Of a DNA stretch of 64,000 bases, positions 28,096 through 36,278 are shown one piece after another. The stretch comes from CAZIRF01 sp964541755. GTDB taxonomy: Bacteria > Spirochaetota > Spirochaetia > Treponematales > Breznakiellaceae. The stretch's first letter is position 1. Every line of letters starts with the position of its first letter. The DNA lies in NCBI GenBank assembly GCA_964541755.1, contig CAZIRF010000012.1, positions 1 through 64,000 of the forward strand. Direction: 5' to 3'. The position numbers and the translations under genes were made by a program. The notes beneath the pieces were generated by a model that saw only the letters and a list, made by a program, of their open reading frames with translations, made no database searches and was not told where the DNA came from.

Positions 28096-29553
28096 CTATT
28101 CGGCGCGGATGGCGTCGATAGCCCTTGAGAGGGCTTCGTCGAAGAGGGCCTGGGGAGGCTCCTGGATAAGGCCCTTGTCCACGAGGGCGGCGAGGGCGGC
28201 GCGGCTTGCGTCTATATCGGCACGGGCCTGCTGGTAGACCTCCTCCCAAGTAAGCTCCACGCGGGCGAGGCCCTCTTTGATCGCCTGCATGGCCACGTCG
28301 GCGGCCTGGATGGCGAATACCTCGGTCTCCTCCATGGTGCAGATGATGTTGTCCTCGCTTATTCCCCGCTTTTCGGCGAAGTCGGCGATGGAGTGGGAAC
28401 AGCGTATGGCCATGCCGTCGGATATTTTGCGGGCGCGCACGAGGAGGGCGCCCTTGAGGATGCCGGGGAAGCAGACGGAGTTGTTGACCTGGTTGGGGAA
28501 GTCGCCGCGGCCGGTCGCCACGATAAAGGCCCCGGCCTTCTTGGCCGTGTGCGGCCAGATCTCCGGGACGGGATTTGCGCAGACGAAGACGATGGATTTC
28601 GGGGCCATCGAGGCGACCCACTCGGGCTTGACGGTATCCGGGCCGGGTGTCGAGAGGGCGATGAGGACATCGGCCCCCTTGATGGCGTCTTCAATTCTGT
28701 CGATGCGCATGGGGTTGGTCGACTGGCAGAGCTCCCACTTGCGGTAGTGTCGGCTGTCGGCCTCGATGTCGCCGCGACCGGCATGGAGCCCGCCCTTCGA
28801 GTCGAAGATGGCCATGTTCTCGCCCCTGCCGCCGTCCGAGAGTATGAGGCGGGCGATGGTCGTGTTGGAGGCGCCTGCGCCCAAGAGGACGATCTTTGCA
28901 TCCGCAAGGGACTTGCCCGCGAGCTTCAAGGCATTGAGCAGGCCCGCGAGGGTGACGCAGGCCGTCCCCTGTGCGTCATCGTGCCAGACGGGGATGTCGC
29001 AGGCCTCGCGCAATTCGTCGAGGACGCGGAAGCAGTTGGGCTGGCTGATATCCTCGAGGTTCACCGCTCCGAAGGAGGGCTGGAGCATCTTTACAAAGTC
29101 GATGATCTTGGCGGGGTCGCTCTTGCCGTTCTCGCCGCGGGCATCGATGCACAGGGCCGTCGCATCCACGCCGCCCAGGTACTTCATCAGCATGGCCTTC
29201 CCTTCCATGACGCCAAGGCCCCCGGGGGGCGTGCAGTCCCCGTCGCCCAGGACGCGGGTGGAGTCGCTCACGACGGCGACGAGGTTGCCGCGGTTGGAAA
29301 GGGCGAAGGATTCATCGTTGTTGTCGCGAATGGTCGTCGAGACCTTGGAAACCCCCGGGGTGTACCAGAGGTTGAACCAGTTGAGTCCGTATATGCCGCA
29401 CTTGGGCAGGGTCTGCATCTTGCCACCGTAAAAGCGGTGGGTCGAGACCGAAAGCTCTTTGAGGAAGAGGGTGCGGGCCTTTGCCTTCTGGTCGTCGGTG
29501 AAGTCCGCGGGGAAGGCGTCTGCGAGGTTCGAGAGATCGAGTTTGATGCTCAT
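28096..29553 (-). CDS. Malic enzyme (malate dehydrogenase, oxaloacetate-decarboxylating)
   Basis: A 485-residue enzyme that converts malate to pyruvate and CO2 with reduction of NAD(P). Visible signatures are WYTPGVSKVS, VVSDSTRVLGDGD, the GLGVMEGKAMLMKYLGG region with the catalytic Lys, IPVWHDDAQGTA metal ligands, the dinucleotide motif VLLGAGASNTTIARL, and the VCANPVPEIWP and NNSVCFPG segments. It is the upstream gene of a two-gene unit with ttcA. The cofactor preference is not settled by sequence alone. Confidence 0.93.
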   Translation of the reverse strand: MSIKLDLSNLADAFPADFTDDQKAKARTLFLKELSVSTHRFYGGKMQTLPKCGIYGLNWFNLWYTPGVSKVSTTIRDNNDESFALSNRGNLVAVVSDSTRVLGDGDCTPPGGLGVMEGKAMLMKYLGGVDATALCIDARGENGKSDPAKIIDFVKMLQPSFGAVNLEDISQPNCFRVLDELREACDIPVWHDDAQGTACVTLAGLLNALKLAGKSLADAKIVLLGAGASNTTIARLILSDGGRGENMAIFDSKGGLHAGRGDIEADSRHYRKWELCQSTNPMRIDRIEDAIKGADVLIALSTPGPDTVKPEWVASMAPKSIVFVCANPVPEIWPHTAKKAGAFIVATGRGDFPNQVNNSVCFPGILKGALLVRARKISDGMAIRCSHSIADFAEKRGISEDNIICTMEETEVFAIQAADVAMQAIKEGLARVELTWEEVYQQARADIDASRAALAALVDKGLIQEPPQALFDEALSRAIDAIRAE

Positions 29554-29601
29554 GGGGGTGCTCCGTTTTGACGAAAGGGATCGTGCGTGGACTATACCAT
29601 A

Positions 29602-30387
29602 TCAATGCTGATAGTTTCCAGCGCTGCAGGCATGGCGCTTGGTGATAGCCTCAATGCTGCCGTCCTCCCACATCTCCTTGAGAACCCGTTCCAAATCTTC
29701 TTTGAGGAAGGACCAGGGTGATTTTTTCCCTATCAGCGGGTGAAATGCGCTCTCTTCGACCAGCCCCTCCGTCCGGATAACGCGCTCCTTCAAGTCATAC
29801 AGTTCGAGGGCACGGCACACGAGGACCGGGTCGTCTATGATAAGGTCTCCCCTCCTGGCGACGAGCATGCGGTACATCCCCTCGACGCTGGCGGCAAAGT
29901 GGACCGGAATACCAGCTGCAGCGAGTGTCGATACCGACCAGTTGTTCCCCTGGTAGGAGACGACACTCAGCCCCGCGGCTTCAAGCTCTTCTATTGAATG
30001 AATGTGGTCCATGTCGGCGATTCTGTGGTGGCCTTTCCAGGTGTAGAGGTGGTACTTCTTGACCCAGATGGGGCTGTCCACGAGGACGCTGTAGGCGAGG
30101 CGTTCGCGGGTGGGGATGGTTGTCATGAGATCGGCCGTCCCCCGTTCAACCATAACCTGGCAGCGCTGCCAGGGGTAGACTTCCATCACCAGTGGTATCC
30201 CCAAGCGTACTTCAATCGCCTCGCGGATAATCTCGACAAAGAAACCCGTGTGCCGTCCCGCTTCGTCGCGGTAGTTGGCCGGCACGTATTCGGTGTAGAC
30301 GTAGACGAGGGGATCCTCTGCCCAGAGCGGCAGGGAGAGGACGAGGAGGAGAACAAGGCTGATACAGGCGGCGCGGATAATCTTCAC
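29602..30387 (-). CDS. Periplasmic solute-binding protein, family 3 (amino-acid type)
   Basis: A 261-residue protein with an N-terminal signal peptide (MKIIRAACISL, hydrophobic core, cleavage after LPLWA). The rest matches the family-3 binding fold: YVYTEYVPANYRDE near the N-terminus, GFFVEIIREA, the RGTADLMTTIPTRERL ligand-binding region, and a hinge at SYQGNN. No permease or ATPase gene is adjacent, so it is an orphan that may serve a remote ABC transporter or act as a sensor. Its last codons overlap a copy of the dispersed CTATCAGYAT motif (29605-29614). Confidence 0.85.
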   Translation of the reverse strand: MKIIRAACISLVLLLVLSLPLWAEDPLVYVYTEYVPANYRDEAGRHTGFFVEIIREAIEVRLGIPLVMEVYPWQRCQVMVERGTADLMTTIPTRERLAYSVLVDSPIWVKKYHLYTWKGHHRIADMDHIHSIEELEAAGLSVVSYQGNNWSVSTLAAAGIPVHFAASVEGMYRMLVARRGDLIIDDPVLVCRALELYDLKERVIRTEGLVEESAFHPLIGKKSPWSFLKEDLERVLKEMWEDGSIEAITKRHACSAGNYQH

Positions 30388-30466
30388 TCTTCAAGTGTAG
30401 TGGCGGGCATCCCGCACTGCCAGCGCATTTGCCCGAATTCGTTGATTGGCCGCGCCCCCGATAGAA

Positions 30467-30811
30467 TCAGTACGTTACGATGACGGCATGGAAGACCAGG
30501 GGCTCGTTGGCGCTGTTGCGTATGCTGTGGCTCGCGCCCCCGCCGGTAATCACGACATCCCCCGGCCCTACCTCCCGGTCGATTCCGTCGTCGACGACGA
30601 TGCCCTTCCCCGAGAGAATCAGGTAGTACTCGGTCTCGTTTTCGTGGGCGTGTTCCCCGATGGAGGCCCCCGGCGGCAGGGTGATCTTCGCGAGGAGACG
30701 GGCGTTCTTCATCCCTTCTGCCTCTTCCATGTGCAGGAGTTCGGTTGTCCCGGTGCCTCCGCGCATTTGTTCCTTGTACTCGGTGCGCATATCGTTTTCC
30801 TGTCTAATCAT
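30467..30811 (-). CDS. Small cupin-domain protein
   Basis: A 114-residue single-domain cupin. Metal ligands appear as GEHAHENETEYYLILSGKG (two His and a Glu) and the second-motif His in GGGASHSIRN. Two start codons six bases apart (30817 and 30811) follow the AAAGGAG site; the second has the better spacing (8 bases). Such small cupins are mannose-6-phosphate isomerase-like or act as sugar-binding or regulatory modules. The reaction is not identifiable. It diverges from the J-domain gene. Confidence 0.8.
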   Translation of the reverse strand: MIRQENDMRTEYKEQMRGGTGTTELLHMEEAEGMKNARLLAKITLPPGASIGEHAHENETEYYLILSGKGIVVDDGIDREVGPGDVVITGGGASHSIRNSANEPLVFHAVIVTY

Positions 30812-30863
30812 TCGCATTTCTCCTTTGAAACCATTGGTCTTGTTCGTACATTATATATCAGAC

Positions 30864-31610
30864 ATGTACGACTACTACACACTGCTTGAAACCGAATCGT
30901 CGGCTGGTTCCGACGAGATCAAGGCCAATTACCGCCGCCTTGCCATGCACTGGCACCCGGACCGCAACCCCGGTAGCGGCGAAGCGGAAGAAAAATTCAA
31001 ACTGATATCGCAGGCGTACGCGGTCCTCTCCGACCCGCAAAAGCGTGTCGCGTACGACCGTGAGCGCCAGGGCTTCCGCCCCGCCGGATACGGCGCCGCA
31101 GGCTATGGCGGCGGGAGTGGCCCCGGGCGATCGGCAAACCCCTTTGGGGAAGCCTTCGGTACTGCCGGATACGGCGCCTCCGGCAGCAGCACCGAAGGCT
31201 TCGCCTGGAATCCCTTCGGTTTCGGCTTTGCCTTTACCGCCCGCGATGCCGAGGACCTCTTCTCCCGTGAAATGCACGCCCTGGCCCTTGAGCTCTCGCT
31301 ACAGAACATCCCCTGGCAGGAGATTGCCCAGGCCCTCGAGGCCCGCGGCTGCCCGCCCGAGGTGGCCCGCCGCATTGCGCGCAAAATGGAAGAGGAGCGC
31401 AAGGCCTGGGTGCGTGCGAGCGCCAAGCCCTGGTTTGTGCGCTCGGCGGTATCGGCCTTTTTCGGCTTCTCGCTCTTCGGCCTCTTTTGGGGCGTGGGCT
31501 TTGGTCTTTTGGGTCTGATGGGCTTTGTCATGCTGCTTTCGGGCGGCTGGAACCTCGCCCGCGCCCTCTATGCCATGGCTACCGGCAATGCCCCACAGAG
31601 GGCGGTGTAG
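30864..31610 (+). CDS. Membrane-anchored J-domain (DnaJ-like) protein
   Basis: A 248-residue protein. Residues 1-70 are a J domain with the diagnostic HPD in MHWHPDRNP and the DYYTLLETES start, so it should stimulate an Hsp70 ATPase. A Gly/Ser/Phe-rich linker (about 72-118) follows, then a helical segment, then two hydrophobic stretches (about 190-235) that would anchor it in the inner membrane. No zinc-finger or C-terminal DnaJ domain is present, so it is a specialised co-chaperone. The ATG at 30864 is set by the J domain; no good ribosome site precedes it. Confidence 0.88.
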   Translation: MYDYYTLLETESSAGSDEIKANYRRLAMHWHPDRNPGSGEAEEKFKLISQAYAVLSDPQKRVAYDRERQGFRPAGYGAAGYGGGSGPGRSANPFGEAFGTAGYGASGSSTEGFAWNPFGFGFAFTARDAEDLFSREMHALALELSLQNIPWQEIAQALEARGCPPEVARRIARKMEEERKAWVRASAKPWFVRSAVSAFFGFSLFGLFWGVGFGLLGLMGFVMLLSGGWNLARALYAMATGNAPQRAV

Positions 31611-31738
31611 AAAGGCTTCCCGCTGCAGACCGCGCCCCCACTTGGCCGCAAACGCCTTTCAAGGGGGGCTTGCGGAGCAGACTATCAGCATGAGGATCCT
31701 TATTCATAAAACGCTTGTTTTTGAAAGGGCTTTCTTGA

Positions 31739-32335
31739 TTAGCGGCCGGCTTCAATCCTCAGGTCGCGGCAGATGGCGCTGTAGGTGCTCTCGCCGAAGC
31801 CGGCAGCGAGCTTGTCTGCGCCCACGCCCTCGGCGCGCAGGATGGCGCGCAGGGCCGTGTTGGCCTCCCAAAAGCTCCCGGCCCGGCCGCGGTTGTCGAC
31901 GAAGCGGCGCCCTTCGCGGGTGTAGAAGCGCGCATGGCGCAGCACCGCTTCGAGGTAGGGGCGATGACGCCGGCTGTTGTCGGCGATAAGGGTCTGGACG
32001 AACCAGCCGTCGTTTTCATCGGCAAAGACGAGGACGCCCCAGTCCTTTTCGAGGAGCTCGGCAAAGACGCGGTCGGCCACTTCCCCCGTTGCGTTCCCGT
32101 TTACCTCGGTGAGGGCCGCTTGCAAGAGGGTAAAGTGGAAGTGTGACTTCGCGATCGAGAGGTCGCGCATCGTAAAGAGGGTGAGGTAGGCCGATTCAAT
32201 GAGCCCGGTGTCCACGAGGCGGCGGTCGACGAAGAGTTCGGTAAAGCGCTTTCCGGCATTGAGGCCGTCGACAATGGAGAGCATGCGCTTCTTGACGTCG
32301 ACATAGCGACCGTAGAAGGTGGCGGGGACAAACAT
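31739..32335 (-). CDS. Conserved-looking protein of unknown function, 198 residues
   Basis: I do not recognise the family. The ATG at 32335 has a GGAG site 8 bases upstream and is followed by MFVPATFYGRYVDVKKRML. The protein is soluble, mixed helix/strand, with no signal peptide or metal motif. It contains VLVFADENDGWFVQTLIADN and SRRHRPYLEAVLRHARFY. Codon use matches its neighbours, so it is probably a native gene. It is convergent with the J-domain gene; the roughly 130 bases between them hold a weak hairpin and one CTATCAGCAT copy. Confidence 0.6.
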   Translation of the reverse strand: MFVPATFYGRYVDVKKRMLSIVDGLNAGKRFTELFVDRRLVDTGLIESAYLTLFTMRDLSIAKSHFHFTLLQAALTEVNGNATGEVADRVFAELLEKDWGVLVFADENDGWFVQTLIADNSRRHRPYLEAVLRHARFYTREGRRFVDNRGRAGSFWEANTALRAILRAEGVGADKLAAGFGESTYSAICRDLRIEAGR

Positions 32336-32440
32336 GGGGCGTACTCCGTTGGGTTTGGAAGAGGCCGCATAGTAAACTGCCAAGGGGCATGATGTCAAAG
32401 CATCGCGCACGACTGGCAAGATATGTCGAAAATGGCAAAT

Positions 32441-32758
32441 CTACTGCAGGCCGTATCGCGCTTTTTGGCGGGCCTGGATCGCGAACCAGGAGCACTGCCC
32501 CATCTCGACGACACAGGGAACGGCGAGGCTGTAGAGGACCTGGGTGCCCTGTTTTTCCATGTCGAGGAGGCCCAGATTATACAGGAGCGAGAGGTGTTTC
32601 GAGGCGACCGACTTGTTGAGGTCCAGTTTTCGAGCCAGCTCGCAGACGCACCAGCTCCGCTCCTTGAGCTCTTCGAGCATGGCGAGGCGGTCCGGGTGCC
32701 CCAGGGCCTTGAAGAGTTCGGCTGTGAGGTTGCGTCGGGTGCGGTCGGTATCGCTCAT
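32441..32758 (-). CDS. arsR: ArsR-family metalloregulatory repressor (first copy)
   Basis: A 105-residue winged-helix repressor. The start at 32758 (MSDTDRTRR) fits the family length; the frame is open 24 codons further but that part looks unrelated. The As(III)-type site is the CVC pair in SWCVCELARKL, just before the recognition helix NKSVASKHLSLL. It diverges from a thioredoxin-like/permease operon, and near-identical 18-base operator candidates sit in both promoters. It is therefore expected to repress itself and the rightward operon until arsenite or an organoarsenical binds. Confidence 0.88.
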   Translation of the reverse strand: MSDTDRTRRNLTAELFKALGHPDRLAMLEELKERSWCVCELARKLDLNKSVASKHLSLLYNLGLLDMEKQGTQVLYSLAVPCVVEMGQCSWFAIQARQKARYGLQ

Positions 32759-32764
32759 GGAGTT

Positions 32765-32793
32765 ATTGTTGCAATGTTTGGAAACCTTGTCAA
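32765..32793 (-). promoter_or_regulatory. Promoter of arsR copy 1 with overlapping operator
   Basis: Leftwards, TTGACA (32793-32788), a 17-base spacer and AACAAT (32770-32765). The operator candidate GTTTCCAAACATTGCAAC (32785-32768) fills the spacer and touches the -10 box. Confidence 0.6.
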
Positions 32794-32800
32794 GGATAGG

Positions 32801-32825
32801 GTAGTAAGCGGAAGCCTGCAGTTCC
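32801..32825 (-). repeat. Dispersed repeat B, copy
   Basis: On the minus strand this reads AACTGCAGGCTTCCGC then TTACTAC. It lies between the two divergent ars promoters. Confidence 0.55.
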
Positions 32826-32851
32826 ATCATTTTGTCTGTATCTCGCTCCTC

Positions 32852-32880
32852 TTGACATTCTGTGCAAAGTTTCCAATAAT
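32852..32880 (+). promoter_or_regulatory. Promoter of the thioredoxin-like/permease operon
   Basis: TTGACA (32852-32857), a 17-base spacer and AATAAT (32875-32880). The operator candidate at 32869-32886 covers the -10 box. Confidence 0.65.
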
Positions 32881-32886
32881 TGAAAC
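32869..32886 (+). promoter_or_regulatory. ArsR operator candidate
   Basis: GTTTCCAATAATTGAAAC is an imperfect inverted repeat over the -10 box. It matches the candidate in the divergent promoter (32768-32785, opposite strand) at 15 of 18 positions. Confidence 0.55.
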
Positions 32887-32901
32887 ATACAGGAGGCCAG
32901 C

Positions 32902-33135
32902 ATGAAGATACAGATCCTGGGCAGCGGATGCCCCAAGTGCAAACAGCTCGAAGCCAACGCCCGCGAGGCCATCGCCAAGGCCGGCCTTACGGCCGAGGTC
33001 GAAAAGGTGAGCGATATCGACAAGATTATGGAGATGGGGGTGATGGTAACCCCGGCACTCGCCGTCGATGGAGAGGTCAAGAGCGTGGGGAAGCTCCTCA
33101 CTGTCGAGCAGATTCTCCCCATCCTGGCCGGGTAG
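32902..33135 (+). CDS. Small thioredoxin-fold redox protein (CPKC active site)
   Basis: A 77-residue minimal thioredoxin-fold protein of the kind often called redox-active disulfide protein 2 or thioredoxin_3. The active site is GCPKCKQLE near the N-terminus, and the cis-Pro is in VMVTPALAVDG. It is cytoplasmic. The ATG follows an AGGAGG site. In many genomes this small protein precedes an ArsP/DUF318 permease, as here with a gap of 9 bases, which suggests it delivers a reduced thiol-bound substrate to the permease. Confidence 0.85.
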   Translation: MKIQILGSGCPKCKQLEANAREAIAKAGLTAEVEKVSDIDKIMEMGVMVTPALAVDGEVKSVGKLLTVEQILPILAG

Positions 33136-33144
33136 GGCGTCTTG

Positions 33145-34329
33145 ATGGCCAAAAAAGAATACGGACCCAACGCCGTTCTGGCGGGCCTCGCACTCATCTT
33201 TGTTGCGATATACTTCATCCCCTGGGAGGCTCCCCGCATCGAAGGGGCCCTCCTCGAGGGCTTTGCTATGTTGGGCGATTACGCCCGCGAGCACGTCCTC
33301 CTCTGTCTCGTACCGGCCATGTTTATCGCCGGGGCCATAGGCGTGTTCCTCAACCAACAGGCGGTCATGAAGTACCTGGGGCCGAAGGCGCCAAAGGCCG
33401 TCGCCTACGGGGTCGCTTCGGTTTCCGGGGCGATACTCGCTGTCTGCTCGTGTACGGTTCTTCCCCTGTTCAAGGGCATCTACAAGAAGGGTGCGGGTAT
33501 CGGGCCGGCGGTAAGTTTTCTGTACTCGGGGCCCGCTATCAGCATTATTGCCATTACCCTGTCCTTCAAGGTCTTTGGCTGGCAGCTGGGACTCGCGCGC
33601 ACCATTGGGGCCATCGTATTCGCCATCGTTATCGGGCTTTTGATGCAGCTCATCTTTCGCAAGGAGGACGAGGCTCGCCTGGCCGATGAACGCCTCTTTG
33701 CCGCCCCCGCCGATGAAGGCGGCCGCAAGCTCTGGCAGACAGTCGTCCATATCGGTTCAATGGTAGGCATCCTCATTTTCGTGAACCAGGCCTCTTCAAA
33801 CGGGAGTTCGGCGGCCTGGGATGCCATTCACAAGGCGAAATACTGGATTACCGGGGCCTTTGCCCTCGTCCTCGTCTTTGCCATTATCCGCTGGTTCAAG
33901 AAGAGCGAGCTCGTCGAATGGGGGGCCGCCACCCGCGACTTTGCCCTTCAAATCCTGCCCCTCCTCTTTGGCGGGGTCCTCGTCTCGGGCTTCCTCCTGG
34001 GCCGCCCCGGCCAGGAGGCCCTCATCCCCAATGAGTGGATAGCCGGCCTTGTGGGCGGCAATTCGATTCTTGCCAACTTCATCGCGGCAGTTTCCGGTGC
34101 CCTCATGTACTTTGCCACCCTTACCGAGGTCCCCATACTCCAGGGCCTCTTGGGTGCCGGCATGGGGCAGGGGCCCGCCCTGGCCCTCCTCCTGGCCGGG
34201 CCCAGCCTCTCGCTCCCCTCGATGCTCGTCATCGGCGGCGAGCTGGGCCTCAAAAAAACGGCCGTCTACATTCTTCTTGTTGTAACCTTGTCCACCCTTG
34301 CCGGTTTGCTGTTTGGTATGATATATTGA
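33145..34329 (+). CDS. ArsP-like permease (DUF318 family)
   Basis: A 394-residue membrane protein with two hydrophobic halves separated by a charged cytoplasmic loop (about bases 33655-33730). The first half has the family motif AVCSCTVLPLFKGIYKKGAG followed by FLYSGPAISIIAI; the second has the paired motif with LLAGPSLSLPSMLVI. Characterised relatives (ArsP) export trivalent organoarsenicals such as methylarsenite. I use ATG 33145; a TTG three bases earlier is possible. Its place behind an ArsR and before two membrane redox proteins supports a metalloid role. The substrate (methylarsenite versus another soft metal or thiol) is inferred. Confidence 0.82.
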   Translation: MAKKEYGPNAVLAGLALIFVAIYFIPWEAPRIEGALLEGFAMLGDYAREHVLLCLVPAMFIAGAIGVFLNQQAVMKYLGPKAPKAVAYGVASVSGAILAVCSCTVLPLFKGIYKKGAGIGPAVSFLYSGPAISIIAITLSFKVFGWQLGLARTIGAIVFAIVIGLLMQLIFRKEDEARLADERLFAAPADEGGRKLWQTVVHIGSMVGILIFVNQASSNGSSAAWDAIHKAKYWITGAFALVLVFAIIRWFKKSELVEWGAATRDFALQILPLLFGGVLVSGFLLGRPGQEALIPNEWIAGLVGGNSILANFIAAVSGALMYFATLTEVPILQGLLGAGMGQGPALALLLAGPSLSLPSMLVIGGELGLKKTAVYILLVVTLSTLAGLLFGMIY

Positions 34330-34361
34330 TATCAGTATATAATGAATAATATATACTGATA
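34330..34361 (+). promoter_or_regulatory. Perfect 12-bp inverted repeat over a probable internal promoter
   Basis: TATCAGTATATA and TATATACTGATA are separated by 8 bases, directly after the permease stop. A TTGGTA (34315-34320) with a 17-base spacer to TATATA could form a promoter. The stem is AT-rich, so an operator is more likely than a terminator. Confidence 0.45.
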
Positions 34362-34420
34362 ATCCTCTCCGCGTGTACGACAGTGCTTGCGGAAACCTCT
34401 ACAACATGGAGTGTGTATCA

Positions 34421-35065
34421 ATGAAGAAACCGAGCCAGCGCACGGTGCGCATCATCGTGATATCGGCCGTCGTCCTCGCTGTCGGCTTGCTCGTCGTCGC
34501 CAAACGCGGCGGGGGTCCCGACACCGCGAGCGCACGCGAGAATCCTGCCGCAGATCAAGCCGCTACGGCATCGGCGCCGGCTTCGCAGGCGGTGCCGGCT
34601 ACCCAGGAAGCAAAAAGTTCCGCCGCTGCTGAATCCAGCCCCGATGCGAAGCGGCAGGCTGTCATTGAGGGGCCCCTCCACCTCACGGCCTCCTTCGACC
34701 TGGACTACTACCGCTCTTTGGGTATTCCGGTCATACTCGACTTCGGGGCGAGCTGGTGTGCCCCCTGCAAGGCCATGGCCCCGGTACTCAAGGAGCTCCA
34801 CGAGAGCCTTGAGGGGCGGGCCATCATTCGCTACGTCGATGTCGACAAGTACCGCGACCTTACCGAAGGCTACCCGGTGCGCGTTGTTCCCACGCAGTTT
34901 CTCTTTGCCGCAGACGGCTCGCCCTTTGTCCCCGATCCGTCCAGCCCCTTCCAGATAAACCAGTACAGCCGCAAGGATTCAGGTGAGCACGTCCTCTCGT
35001 CGCATGAGGGAGGGCTCGACAGGGCACAAATGCTCGCCCTCCTCGAAGCGATGGGGATGCAGTGA
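34421..35065 (+). CDS. Membrane-anchored periplasmic thioredoxin
   Basis: A 214-residue protein. One N-terminal membrane segment (VRIIVISAVVLAVGLLVVA) is followed by an Ala/Pro/Gln-rich linker (to about residue 75) and a thioredoxin domain with FGASWCAPCKAMAPVLKEL and the cis-Pro in VVPTQFLFA. The ATG at 34421 has GGAG 9 bases upstream; earlier in-frame starts lack a site. The stop overlaps the start of the CcdA-like gene by one base (TGATG). It should receive electrons from that partner and reduce a periplasmic disulfide or metalloid species. Confidence 0.85.
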   Translation: MKKPSQRTVRIIVISAVVLAVGLLVVAKRGGGPDTASARENPAADQAATASAPASQAVPATQEAKSSAAAESSPDAKRQAVIEGPLHLTASFDLDYYRSLGIPVILDFGASWCAPCKAMAPVLKELHESLEGRAIIRYVDVDKYRDLTEGYPVRVVPTQFLFAADGSPFVPDPSSPFQINQYSRKDSGEHVLSSHEGGLDRAQMLALLEAMGMQ

Positions 35066-35769
35066 TGGAAGCTGCGATCAACGGCCTCCTCGAGAGCCTT
35101 TCGGTTCTTATCCGCGACAAGTTCTGGATGGCCCCCCTGCTCGCCCTCCTGGCCGGGGTCCTTACGAGCGTCACCCCCTGTTCGCTCTCGACGGTGCCCC
35201 TGGTCATCGCCTATGTCGGCGGGACGGGCAAACGTGAACCGGCCGTTGCCTTTCGCTACTCGGCAGTCTTTGCCCTGGGCATGGCCATCACCTTTACCGC
35301 CCTCGGGGCTGCCGCTTCGCTCCTGGGCAAGCTCATGTCTTTCGGGGCGGGCGGATGGTGGTACCTCGTCCTCGGGGGCTTGATGGTCCTCATGGCCCTG
35401 CAGACTTGGGGTATCATAAATATCATCCCGTCGACCTATGCACAGAGCAAGAACACCCGCCGTGGTTACCCCGGCGCCCTCGTGATGGGCATCCTGGGAG
35501 GCCTCTTTTCATCCCCCTGTGCCACCCCGGTTCTGGTGGCCCTCCTTGCACTCGTTGCCCAGAGCGGAAATCCCCTGTGGGGTATCTTCCTGCTCCTGCT
35601 CTATTCGATCGGGCACTCCATCCTCGTTGTCCTCGCCGGCACATTCATGGGCCTCGCCGGAAAGATCACCAAGAGCGAACGCTACGGGACGATTTCCAAA
35701 ATCCTGAATATCTTGTTGGGTCTGGGCATACTTTTGGTGGGCTTCTACCTTATCTACAGCGGTCTGTAA
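35065..35769 (+). CDS. CcdA/DsbD-type transmembrane electron carrier
   Basis: A 234-residue protein with six expected membrane segments. The two redox cysteines sit in SVTPCSLSTVPLVIAY and LFSSPCATPVLVALL, the usual positions for carrying electrons from cytoplasmic thioredoxin to the periplasm. It is translationally coupled to the upstream membrane thioredoxin, so the two form one reducing relay. No cytochrome c maturation genes lie nearby, so cytochrome assembly is unlikely to be its main job here. Confidence 0.88.
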   Translation: MEAAINGLLESLSVLIRDKFWMAPLLALLAGVLTSVTPCSLSTVPLVIAYVGGTGKREPAVAFRYSAVFALGMAITFTALGAAASLLGKLMSFGAGGWWYLVLGGLMVLMALQTWGIINIIPSTYAQSKNTRRGYPGALVMGILGGLFSSPCATPVLVALLALVAQSGNPLWGIFLLLLYSIGHSILVVLAGTFMGLAGKITKSERYGTISKILNILLGLGILLVGFYLIYSGL

Positions 35770-35815
35770 ACCTGCTGCAGGGCTATTTCAAACAGTCCAG
35801 CAGCTGGCTTTCTCT

Positions 35816-35840
35816 CACAACTGCAGGCTTCCGGTAACTA
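35816..35840 (+). repeat. Dispersed repeat B, copy
   Basis: AACTGCAGGCTTCCGG followed by TAACTAC, between the convergent CcdA-like and arsC genes. Confidence 0.55.
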
Positions 35841-35848
35841 CATTGCCC

Positions 35849-36277
35849 CTATTGTACGCTGTCTATCCACGCCTGTACCCGCTCGGCGATCGCGTTGCGT
35901 ATGGGGCGGATACCGGCGAGCTTTTCTTCATCGGTACCGGTCAAGGCTGATGGGTCGGGAAAGCCCCAGTGGAGCCGTTCGTGGCGGCCGGGGAAGAGCG
36001 GGCAGCGCTCGGCGGCTGTCTCGTCGCAGACGGTGATAACCGTATCGAAGTGTTCGCCGCGGTCCACAAAGTCCCGGGCTCTCTTGGAGAAGTGGCCCTC
36101 CATGGAGATACCGATCTCCTCCATGGCCGTGACGACGAGGGGATTGAGTTTCCCGGCCTCGATGCCGGCGCTCAAGACCTCGAAGCGCTCGCCGGCCAGG
36201 TGGCGCAGGAAGGCCTCGCCCATCTGGCTGCGGCCGGAGTTGTGGATGCAGATGAACATGACGCGTTGCTTGGACAT
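35849..36277 (-). CDS. arsC: Arsenate reductase ArsC (low-molecular-weight phosphatase type)
   Basis: A 142-residue thioredoxin-coupled arsenate reductase. The phosphatase-like loop is FICIHNSGRSQM (C-x5-R), and the resolving cysteines appear in VITVCDETAAERCPLF. It reduces arsenate to arsenite, which ACR3 (one base away) then exports. It is the last gene of arsR-acr3-arsC. The C-terminus (WGFPDPSALTG) fits the family. Confidence 0.93.
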   Translation of the reverse strand: MSKQRVMFICIHNSGRSQMGEAFLRHLAGERFEVLSAGIEAGKLNPLVVTAMEEIGISMEGHFSKRARDFVDRGEHFDTVITVCDETAAERCPLFPGRHERLHWGFPDPSALTGTDEEKLAGIRPIRNAIAERVQAWIDSVQ

Positions 36278-36278
36278 A

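Noticed and set aside
25770..31720. Similar sequences near 25770 and 31705 (CATAAAA-type then ACGCTTGTT)
   Set aside because: Only two short, AT-rich matches near gene ends; not enough to call a repeat.
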